Shown: piece after piece, positions 1 through 5,626 of the stretch
How positions within the stretch are numbered: the first letter of the stretch is position 1
How the letters are laid out: every line of letters starts with the position of its first letter
DNA from: Planctomycetota bacterium
GTDB lineage: Bacteria > Planctomycetota > SZUA-567
Assembly: GCA_020861125.1 (NCBI GenBank)
Contig: JAJBSZ010000108.1
Span: 1 to 9,374, forward strand
Length of the DNA: 9,374 nucleotides
Direction: 5' to 3'
Translations under genes and position numbers: made by a program
The notes under the pieces: model-generated
Seen by the model: the letters and a program-made list of their open reading frames with translations, nothing else
What the model was told of the DNA's origin: nothing
Database searches by the model: none

Positions 1-160
1 ATTCGATCGACTTACCCACCACATCGTCGGCCGATTCCAGGACGAGGATTTTTTCCCCGTCGCGCAGGGTAATGATGGTATCGGGAACCTCTTCGACGAA
101 TTTAATCAGCTCGGCATTGACCACAAAGGGCGCGCCGGTGCGACGGGTAAGCTTGATCAC
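1..160 (-). CDS. flbD: Flagellar FlbD family protein (partial, C-terminus beyond window)
   Basis: A small cytoplasmic protein of the FlbD family, usually 60-80 residues and commonly encoded just upstream of motA/motB in flagellar operons; its exact role is poorly defined. The 53 visible residues start VIKLTRRTGAPFVVNAELIK and continue with FVEEVPDTIITLRDGEKILV, the family hallmarks being the N-terminal I-x-LTR, FVVNAELI, and the ITLxxGEK-VxESxDEV pattern (here LESADDVVGKSI). The start is GTG at 158-160, supported by a strong GGAGG (complement of 168-172) seven bases upstream. The gene leaves the window on its 3' side, so the last residues and any downstream motAB are not visible. A sigma-28-type promoter lies about 80 bases upstream at 238-265. 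This is the only flagellar gene in the window. Recognition is by sequence pattern and is confident. Confidence 0.92.
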   Translation of the reverse strand, partial: MIKLTRRTGAPFVVNAELIKFVEEVPDTIITLRDGEKILVLESADDVVGKSIE

Positions 161-237
161 GACGTTTCCTCCAGTGCCGGACGGCGGTGGATAATCGAAC
201 AGCCAACCGCTTCTCCGGTTACGTGAACTCAATACGG

Positions 238-265
238 TTATCGGCCGTTCCCGGCCATAACTTTG
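238..265 (-). promoter_or_regulatory. Sigma-28 (FliA-type) flagellar promoter for flbD
   Basis: On the minus strand the sequence reads CAAAGTTA, 12 bases, GCCGATAA. The -10 element (complement of 238-245) matches the FliA consensus GCCGATAA at all eight positions, and the -35 element (complement of 258-265) matches TAAAGTTT at six of eight. The spacer is 12 bases against 11 in the enterobacterial consensus. Transcription would begin near 231, giving a leader of about 70 bases before the flbD GTG start. Pairing of this promoter with a flagellar gene in the right orientation makes a chance match unlikely. The start point is predicted, not observed. Confidence 0.78.
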
Positions 266-341
266 CTTTTTCGGCAGCGGGAGCGGACGGCAGGGAAAAC
301 CAGGCCGGTCGGAGCCGGTTGGCCACCCGGCCGTAAGGCGG

Positions 342-363
342 CTTCCTTGGCTGGAAGTCAAGG
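342..363. repeat. Overlapping short inverted repeats
   Basis: Two mutually exclusive 5-bp stems share bases: CTTCC/GGAAG with a 6-base loop, and CCTTG/CAAGG with a 9-base spacer. They lie about 190 bases upstream of the lipoprotein start. They could be an operator or simply chance in GC-rich intergenic DNA; there is no T-run to suggest a terminator on either strand. Confidence 0.3.
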
Positions 364-540
364 CTAGGGAACAAAATACCCTTGCTTTTATGCGCAAAAT
401 GAGCAAAACGGAGGATGGAAACACCGCGCCCGTCTGTGCCCCGGCGGCAGGGGCGACTGAGCCGCCGCGGAGGCACCGCATCCATCAAGTTTCCACATGC
501 AACTTTTTGTCGTTTTGCGGGCCAAACACCGCGCCGGACC

Positions 541-545
541 GGAGG
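541..545 (+). promoter_or_regulatory. Ribosome binding site deciding the lipoprotein start
   Basis: A perfect GGAGG five bases before ATG 551 fixes the start in front of the lipoprotein signal peptide, over the upstream in-frame ATG at 497, which has no comparable Shine-Dalgarno sequence. Confidence 0.8.
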
Positions 546-550
546 AATCC

Positions 551-2851
551 ATGAATCGCCGCCCTCAGGCCTTGCTGCTCGTGCTCGTCGTAGCCTTGTC
601 CGGCTGCGCCGACATGCCCATCATCGCCCCGCCGCCCGGTGAAGACATGCCGATCGGCCACGCCTCGGTGGTACTGGGACCGTATCTCACCAGTGCCGAC
701 GGCCTGCAGCCGTTTCTGCGGTTTGTCAGCTCCTCCCGCTGCGTCGCCGGCATCCAATCGCTGGAAACCAGCCGAAAATACGTTAACCGCCAGGGTTCCT
801 TCAGCCTGTTTCATTCCCTCGCCATTCCCGAATTGACCGCTGCCTCCCCCCGCCGCTACCAGCTGTGGCTGGATGATCGGGACGGCGGCGCCTATGCCAT
901 CGCCGGCCTGCCCCGTTCCGGCCAGGCAACCACCATCGCCTTTGCCGGAGCCGGCGTCGACAGCGGACTGGCGGAAAAAGGCCGGCAACTGCGAAATCTG
1001 GTCCCCAACGCCGTCGTATTCACGACGCCGCCGTTCCCGGGCGGTGCCCCGGACCGGCCGGCCGATTGGGAGACTCTGTTCTTTTCTCCCCTCGGTGATA
1101 CCGTGGCCCTGGGACCGTTATGGTTCGTGCCCGGTGCCGGTCTGCCCCGGGACCTTTTTCCCGAAAATGCCGGCGAAGGCGGGTATTGGAAGCGCGATGT
1201 GGGGGCGGTACGGCTTATCGGCATCGACGCCAGGGCATTTTCCTTCCAATCTTCCCGTGAAGCCGCCCTGGCCCGACTGGAACGGGATCTCGATCCGGCC
1301 CACAGCCACCGGGCCTGGACGGTGGTGGTGCTGTCCCGGGCCGCCTTCGACGCCCGGGTCGGAGACGGCCGGATTCTGAGTTCCCTCGGCGATATCCTGG
1401 AGCTGGGCGGGGTGGATCTCGTCATCGGGGCCGGCGAATACTACCTCCGCACCCGGCCGTTTGCCTCCGCCACCGGCGCTGGTCAAACCCGGTACATCAG
1501 CCTGGCCAACCGGCCCGGCGATCCCGGCGGCCTGGAGCCCCGGGAATACGTCGCTGCCCTCTCGAACCAGCCCCATGTCGCCAGGCTCTGGGCCGACGAG
1601 GGTGAATTGGAATGGCAGGTTTTCGCCATGGACGGCACGCCCCTGGACATCCTTACCCTCAACAGCCGCCGGAACCGGTCCGAACCGCCATTGGCCAAAA
1701 GAGACGTGATACTCGATGCCCAGGCGGCGTTGACGCTGCAGAAAGAGGTTCTGAAAATCACCCGGCAGGCCGCCCGAGCCGTCACCGATCCGGCGCGGCC
1801 CCAGCTCCTTTCCCTCTATTTCGCCAACCCGACCACCCGGCCGTTCGTGGGTGAGATGCGTTGGGAAGTTCCGGCCGCCTCCGGCTGGCGGATCGAACCG
1901 GAATTCATGCCGTTCACTCTGCAGCCGGGTCAGGGCGCCATAGCCCGCTTCGGCATCGTTCCCGGGTCCGGCACCACCCCGCCTCGGATCGTCGCCAGCG
2001 CCGTGGATGTCGGCTCGTCCACCGAAGATCTGGTCCTTACCCGAGAACTGCTGTACGACGTCTATCCAGCCCCCGAAGCTGTCCGCCTTGACGCCCGCTT
2101 CCGCGATAAACCCTATTGGCGGACCCTGCCGGTGCTGACCGGTCTGGAAACCGTCGATGGCCGGCGCGCCACCAATCCCACCGAAGCCCGCCTCACCGCC
2201 GATCGGGCCGGACTTATCATCGCTGCCTCCATGGCCGCGCCGGGGGTTTCCTCCGGAGCGTTTCGGGCCAACAACCCGGATCAGGATCGGGACGGCGAGG
2301 TGCTCGAAGATGAATCGCTGGAAATTTTCATCGATCCCGACCGGCGCGGCCGGGAATATTACCATTTTGCCGTCAACCCACGCAACGTTGTCCTGGACGA
2401 ATCAAGCCGGGCCGGAGTGGCGTACAATCCCGTGTGGCGGCGGGTGGTACGCTTCGGCCGGGTCGAGGATACGGAAACCTGGGACGTGGAAATGCGCATT
2501 CCCTGGGAGGCGTTGGACCGTGCCGGTCCCCCGGCTCCGGGCGAGGAATGGGGCTTCCAACTGGTGCGGCGGGATTTTGCCGCCAGCCGTGAGGCGGAAG
2601 GGCGTCGCTCCCGCGAAGTGCCACCGCCGCCGGAAATCAGCCAATGGGCGCAAACCTACGGCGACAACATTCGGCCCGGGTTATACGGCATCGTGCGCTT
2701 TGGCGATCTCTCCGGAGCGCCCGAGCCGGCCGACGCCGGCCGCGGCGCTCCGGCGCCCGGAATGCTCATCCGCGGCGGCGGACAGCTGCCGGGTCGTCTG
2801 CCCGGTTCCTTCCTGCCGCCGGTGCCGGAGCCGCCGCCGCCCGATCTCTAA
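551..2851 (+). CDS. Lipoprotein with degenerate purple-acid-phosphatase-like domain and C-terminal CBM9-like domain
   Basis: A 766-residue predicted lipoprotein. The ATG at 551 is chosen because GGAGG (541-545) sits five bases upstream and it places a classic signal peptide at the N-terminus: basic MNRR, a hydrophobic run, then lipobox LSGC with Cys19; Ala follows the Cys, so outer-membrane sorting is plausible if Lol rules apply. The in-frame ATG at 497 would bury this signal. Residues about 38-330 follow the outline of a purple acid phosphatase / calcineurin-like phosphoesterase (GPYL start, later VDLVIGAGEYYLRTRPF like the usual VDLVxxGHxHxYERTxP), but the expected metal ligands are absent. 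Residues about 414-508 look like an Ig-like beta domain. Residues about 511-718 resemble family 9 carbohydrate-binding (CBM9/DOMON-like) domains, with DESLEIFIDPD, YYHFAVNP and WDVEMRIPWEAL. A Pro/Gly-rich tail ends in PVPEPPPPDL. A role as a cell-surface binding protein rather than an enzyme is inferred; ligand unknown. Confidence 0.82.
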   Translation: MNRRPQALLLVLVVALSGCADMPIIAPPPGEDMPIGHASVVLGPYLTSADGLQPFLRFVSSSRCVAGIQSLETSRKYVNRQGSFSLFHSLAIPELTAASPRRYQLWLDDRDGGAYAIAGLPRSGQATTIAFAGAGVDSGLAEKGRQLRNLVPNAVVFTTPPFPGGAPDRPADWETLFFSPLGDTVALGPLWFVPGAGLPRDLFPENAGEGGYWKRDVGAVRLIGIDARAFSFQSSREAALARLERDLDPAHSHRAWTVVVLSRAAFDARVGDGRILSSLGDILELGGVDLVIGAGEYYLRTRPFASATGAGQTRYISLANRPGDPGGLEPREYVAALSNQPHVARLWADEGELEWQVFAMDGTPLDILTLNSRRNRSEPPLAKRDVILDAQAALTLQKEVLKITRQAARAVTDPARPQLLSLYFANPTTRPFVGEMRWEVPAASGWRIEPEFMPFTLQPGQGAIARFGIVPGSGTTPPRIVASAVDVGSSTEDLVLTRELLYDVYPAPEAVRLDARFRDKPYWRTLPVLTGLETVDGRRATNPTEARLTADRAGLIIAASMAAPGVSSGAFRANNPDQDRDGEVLEDESLEIFIDPDRRGREYYHFAVNPRNVVLDESSRAGVAYNPVWRRVVRFGRVEDTETWDVEMRIPWEALDRAGPPAPGEEWGFQLVRRDFAASREAEGRRSREVPPPPEISQWAQTYGDNIRPGLYGIVRFGDLSGAPEPADAGRGAPAPGMLIRGGGQLPGRLPGSFLPPVPEPPPPDL

Positions 2852-2858
2852 CCACGGT

Positions 2859-2875
2859 CGGCGGGCGATCCGCCG
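2859..2875 (+). repeat. GC-rich hairpin just after the lipoprotein stop
   Basis: CGGCGG, a 5-base loop GCGAT, then CCGCCG form a perfect 6-bp stem seven bases after the stop codon. There is no following U-tract, so a rho-independent terminator is not supported; it could slow 3' exonucleases or merely reflect GC-rich sequence. The rest of the 108-base gap up to folE2 shows no clear promoter. Confidence 0.3.
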
Positions 2876-2959
2876 GCATGGTTTCCCGGCGGTGCCGACA
2901 GAAATTCACAATGAACGTTCGGTCCAGGCGGAACCGGTTTCCACCGCACCGGGCGATGG

Positions 2960-3787
2960 ATGAACCGTATGGAAGATGTGCAATCCTCGGCCGATACGCG
3001 CGATCTGCCGATCGACCTGGTGGGCGTGAGCGGTCTCCGCTATCCGATAACCGTCCGCGACAAAACCCGGCAACGGCAAAAAACGGTGGCGGAAATGTCT
3101 CTGTCCGTCAGCCTGCCCCACCACTTCAAGGGAACGCACATGAGCCGGTTTATAGAAGTGGTGCACGAACATCGGGATCAGGTGGATATGGAAACCCTCC
3201 CGTCCATCGTCCGGAGGCTGCGAACCCGCCTGGAAGCGGAACGGGCCCGCATCGAGGTCGCCTTTCCCTATTTCATGGAACGGGCGGCTCCCGTCTCCGG
3301 GTTACGCTCCCTCATGCCCTACGATTGCCGTTATACCGCCGAGGTCAATGGAACCGGCGACGACTTTGTGGTCGGTGTCCGGGTGCCCATATCCACCCTC
3401 TGCCCCTGTTCCAAAGCCATCGCCGATTACGGCGCCCACAACCAGCGCGGCTATGTCGATATCGAGGTGCGGGCGGAACGGACCACGGCCGGGCGGCCCC
3501 GCATGGTCTGGATCGAGGAGCTGGTGGCCGCCGGTGAACGGGCCGGATCGGCCCCGGTCTTCCCCCTGCTGAAACGGGAGGACGAACGGGCGTTGACCAT
3601 GCAGGCCTATGACAATCCGGCCTTTGTCGAGGATGTGGTGAGGCAGGTGGCGGCGGATCTGCGGGACGACACGCGGGTGGCGTGGCTGCGGGTCCGGGCC
3701 GAGACCCTGGAGAGCATTCACGACCACAACGCCTTTGCGGTGATATGCTGCCGGAAAAACCTGGCGGTGGGGGATGACCATGGATAA
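2960..3787 (+). CDS. folE2: GTP cyclohydrolase FolE2
   Basis: GTP cyclohydrolase of the FolE2/MptA (COG1469) family, which converts GTP to 7,8-dihydroneopterin triphosphate in the cytoplasm, the entry point for tetrahydrofolate and for queuosine-type 7-deazaguanines. The 275-residue product carries the family signatures in order: DVQ...DTR near the N-terminus, VGVSGLRYPI (21-30), HHFKGTHMSRF (54-64), PISTLCPCSKAI (143-154) with the conserved metal/catalytic cysteine, HNQRGY (160-165), PLLKREDER (202-210), AYDNPAFVEDVVR (217-229) and ETLESIHDHNAFA (248-260). Length is normal or slightly long. ATG 2960 has a weak upstream GGGCG; ATG 2969, giving MEDVQ..., matches the usual family N-terminus equally well and may be the real start. 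The 3' end overlaps the next gene, implying translational coupling. In organisms with both enzymes FolE2 is often the zinc-limitation alternative to zinc-dependent FolE; no Zur-box was recognised here. Confidence 0.95.
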   Translation: MNRMEDVQSSADTRDLPIDLVGVSGLRYPITVRDKTRQRQKTVAEMSLSVSLPHHFKGTHMSRFIEVVHEHRDQVDMETLPSIVRRLRTRLEAERARIEVAFPYFMERAAPVSGLRSLMPYDCRYTAEVNGTGDDFVVGVRVPISTLCPCSKAIADYGAHNQRGYVDIEVRAERTTAGRPRMVWIEELVAAGERAGSAPVFPLLKREDERALTMQAYDNPAFVEDVVRQVAADLRDDTRVAWLRVRAETLESIHDHNAFAVICCRKNLAVGDDHG

Positions 3788-3983
3788 CGGCCCTCGCCTC
3801 GGTGCCGGTCGCCGGCCGCACCTGGGAATACACTTCCGCTGCTGCAATCTTTACGGGTACATTTACAAGAACAAGGCCGGTACTGCCTATGTCGGCTGGT
3901 GTCCCCGCTGTCTCCGCCGGCTGGAGGTCAAAATCAGCCCGAACGGCGGTTCTCCACAGCGGATATTTCAAACCAATGGCTAG
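3780..3983 (+). CDS. Small zinc-ribbon-like protein, conserved hypothetical
   Basis: A 67-residue protein with no assigned function. It shows a clear four-cysteine pattern, FRCC (Cys21, Cys22) and GWCPRC (Cys41, Cys44), flanking a basic, aromatic stretch NLYGYIYKNKAGTAYVG, followed by LEVKISPNGGSPQRIF. This is a plausible single zinc-binding ribbon; the same arrangement (RCC...Y...YxGxCPRC...V.IxPGG) appears in small proteins I recall from Planctomycetota and related bacteria. ATG 3780 is preferred because the GGTGGGGG run at 3765-3772 is seven bases upstream; ATG 3774 (two residues longer) would leave almost no spacing. It overlaps the folE2 stop by eight bases, so the two are almost surely co-translated. 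The link with folE2 suggests a cytoplasmic metal-related or nucleic-acid-binding role, but this is inference only. Confidence 0.75.
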   Translation: MDNGPRLGAGRRPHLGIHFRCCNLYGYIYKNKAGTAYVGWCPRCLRRLEVKISPNGGSPQRIFQTNG

Positions 3984-4078
3984 CGGAAACCTTTTCTGGA
4001 GGCCGTGGTAGGCGGGTACCAGCCAGTGCCGCCGGAATGTACCCGGCCGAATTGGTCATGGATGAAGGAGAAGGACGA

Positions 4079-4591
4079 ATGGCGGAATCCTGGCATATCG
4101 CCCGGAGTTCACGGACCTGTGCCCACAGCGGTCAGCCCATACCACCGGGCGTACCGTTTTATTCCGCGTTGGTGGAGACAGACGATTCCTTCCAGCGGGT
4201 CGACTACGCCGCCGAGGCTTGGCCGCAAGTCAATCCGGAGGACTTTTTCTCCTATTGGAAAAACAAGGGTACCGCCGCGTCCGGTGAGAAAAAGCAGCCG
4301 GTGGATTATGAACGGTTGCTGGCGTTTTTTGATAGTTTGGCGGGAGTCGAGGAACCGGGCAAACGGCTGCTGCGCTATGTGATCGCCCTCATTCTCGTCC
4401 GCCGACGCCATCTCCGCCTGGACGAAATGTCGAAAACCGCAACCGGCGGCGACCGGTTACTGGTTTATGACAAACGCACCGAGGCGGTGCAGGAAGTTTT
4501 GGCCCCCGAGGCTGGCCGGGCCGAAGTCGCCGCCACCCAGGAAAAACTCACCCAACTGTTTGAATGCGATTTCGAAGAACCGCTGGCCTAA
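4079..4591 (+). CDS. Conserved hypothetical protein (WHIARSSRTCAHSGQ family)
   Basis: A 170-residue soluble protein, not a recognised enzyme. The start at ATG 4079 has GGAG (4067-4070) eight bases upstream; longer in-frame starts at 4037 and 4058 lack this. Visible features: an N-terminal segment with Cys14 and SGQPIPPGVPFYSALVE (17-33), then VDYAAEAWPQ (41-50) and FFSYWKNK (56-63), a Lys-rich link GEKKQPVD, and a helical region about 77-115 with LLRYVIALILVRRRHLRL, which is amphipathic to hydrophobic but short and flanked by arginines, so more likely a packed helix than a membrane span. It ends with an acidic tail FECDFEEPLA. Similar proteins, as I recall, occur in Planctomycetota genomes without known function. 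It follows the zinc-ribbon gene by 95 bases and is the last rightward gene before the convergent TRAP gene. Confidence 0.78.
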   Translation: MAESWHIARSSRTCAHSGQPIPPGVPFYSALVETDDSFQRVDYAAEAWPQVNPEDFFSYWKNKGTAASGEKKQPVDYERLLAFFDSLAGVEEPGKRLLRYVIALILVRRRHLRLDEMSKTATGGDRLLVYDKRTEAVQEVLAPEAGRAEVAATQEKLTQLFECDFEEPLA

Positions 4592-4610
4592 CCACCACCG
4601 GATTTTCTGC
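4592..4610. other. 19-base convergent junction without a visible terminator
   Basis: Stop codons of the rightward 170-residue protein gene and the leftward TRAP gene are only 19 bases apart. No hairpin followed by a T-run is present on either strand in or beside this gap, so transcription from each side probably enters the opposite gene or ends by a factor-dependent route. Confidence 0.55.
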
Positions 4611-5612
4611 CTAAAATATGGTCCGCGGGTTTCTCGACTCCGTCACCACATCCGCCAATTCCCGATCGCTCACCGCTGCCGCCCGCTCCGTCACCGGAGA
4701 GGCGATGGAAACAAGGTCCACCCGATCGGCGGTAACAGTGGTGAACCCTTCGTTTTTCAAGGCAATGCTGGCGGCATTGGCCTGAGCGTATTGCTGGTGG
4801 GTGATCATTTTGGCCGCGTTATCGACTATCGCGGTGAGTCTCGCCCTACCCTCTTCATCCAACCGTCCCCACACCGCATTGGAACAGCACACCGCCACAG
4901 CCGGAAAGCTGTGGTAGGCCATGGTGATGGTTCGGAATTCCTCGGGAAAATCACTACTTAAAATAGCCCTCGGGCTGATTTCCACCGCGTCGACCCGTTT
5001 GGCCTCAAGCGCCGCCGCCAGTTGGTCGCCAGGAACCTGGACCACGGTGGTGCCCAGGGCGGCAAACACTTCGGAAGACATCAGATTGGGATCGCCAGCC
5101 AACCGTAGACCCTGGAAATCGGCGGCACGGGTAAGCGGCTTGGCGGCGAGAAACACCGGCGGCGGACTCTGTATCCAGCCGAGAACCCGGCAGCCGGTCC
5201 GACCCGCCAGAGCCGTCACCCGTTCCCCGCCCGCGCCATGGAAAAAGGCGATCGCCGCCTGACGGTCGGGAAATGAAAAGGGCTGGCCAAGGATCTGCAG
5301 CCCGGGATTCCGGACCGCAAGCACTCTGGCATCCACCAGGGCAAGGCCAGCCGTACCGCTCATCAAGTCTTCATACACCTGGACGGCACCACGTGGTTCG
5401 GTGGTGACGACCACATCGAGGTGGATGTCGCCATCGGTTGCCCGCTCCACCTGCCCGGCTATCGTTTCCGCCATGGCGGCGGCGGTCCCGTCGCCGTTGT
5501 CGGCGGCTGCCATCTGAAAACGGAGCACGGGCTCCGCCGCCCATGAGGCGACGGAACCCGCGAAGAAAACAAGGGTCATGGTTGCTGCAACAACGGTTTG
5601 GTACACACGCAT
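4611..5612 (-). CDS. TRAP transporter solute-binding protein, DctP family (divergent, orphan)
   Basis: A 333-residue periplasmic solute-binding protein of the TRAP (DctP) type, which normally hands a carboxylate to DctQ/DctM membrane subunits. It begins MRVYQTVVAATMTLVFFAGS with an export signal, probable cleavage near Ala25/Ala26. Family features in order: VQVYEDLMSGTAGLALVDA (78-96), GQPFSFPDRQAAIAFF (109-124), ADFQGLRLAGDPNLMSSEVFAALG (from 164), VDAVEISP (208-214) and ITMAYHSFPAVAVCCSNAVW (229-248). At the usual GLKIR motif it reads GLRLA, so the arginine that normally salt-bridges the substrate appears to be Ala172. ATG 5612 is chosen: it gives a clean signal peptide, and AAGGA (in complement, about 5624-5628) lies upstream overlapping the previous stop; a GTG at 5636 would overlap the upstream gene. 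No dctQ or dctM follows, since the next gene is convergent. It is 14 bases downstream of the giant surface-protein gene, likely the same operon. Confidence 0.85.
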   Translation of the reverse strand: MRVYQTVVAATMTLVFFAGSVASWAAEPVLRFQMAAADNGDGTAAAMAETIAGQVERATDGDIHLDVVVTTEPRGAVQVYEDLMSGTAGLALVDARVLAVRNPGLQILGQPFSFPDRQAAIAFFHGAGGERVTALAGRTGCRVLGWIQSPPPVFLAAKPLTRAADFQGLRLAGDPNLMSSEVFAALGTTVVQVPGDQLAAALEAKRVDAVEISPRAILSSDFPEEFRTITMAYHSFPAVAVCCSNAVWGRLDEEGRARLTAIVDNAAKMITHQQYAQANAASIALKNEGFTTVTADRVDLVSIASPVTERAAAVSDRELADVVTESRNPRTIF

Positions 5613-5626
5613 AGGTTCGGGTTTCC

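Larger units (their letters stand above)
161..550. other. Divergent intergenic region between flbD and the lipoprotein gene
   Basis: This 390-base gap separates two divergently read genes. Besides the minus-strand sigma-28 promoter at 238-265 and the ribosome binding sites at either end, it holds short inverted repeats: AACCG (205-209) with CGGTT (216-220) in the flbD leader, and CTTCC (342-346) with GGAAG (353-357), which overlaps the alternative pairing CCTTG (345-349) with CAAGG (359-363). A locally AT-richer stretch at about 369-410 probably contains the rightward promoter, but no clear -35/-10 pair could be assigned. No convincing coding region or known riboswitch was recognised here. 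Confidence 0.5.

Noticed and set aside
252..267. Plus-strand sigma-54-like match CGGCCAT-N4-TTGCT (GG-N10-GC) upstream of the lipoprotein gene
   Set aside because: It overlaps the much better minus-strand sigma-28 promoter, misses several -24 positions and lies about 285 bases from the lipoprotein start; probably a by-product of that sequence.
497..550. Upstream in-frame ATG at 497 extending the lipoprotein by 18 residues
   Set aside because: It lacks a good ribosome binding site and would place the lipoprotein signal peptide internally; ATG 551 has GGAGG and a classic lipobox.
161..550. Riboswitch (for example cyclic-di-GMP type) in the flbD/lipoprotein intergenic region
   Set aside because: I looked for the conserved core sequences and found none; only short unrelated stems are present.
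415..642. 75-codon plus-strand frame starting at 415
   Set aside because: It runs into the lipoprotein gene in another frame, its GGAGG directly abuts the ATG with no spacing, and the product is low-complexity and Arg/Pro-rich.
1118..2365. 415-codon antisense open frame inside the lipoprotein gene
   Set aside because: It mirrors the codon structure of a high-GC gene on the other strand; the product has no recognisable domain and no supporting start signal.
2859..2875. Rho-independent terminator after the lipoprotein gene
   Set aside because: The hairpin is perfect but short and is not followed by a T-run.
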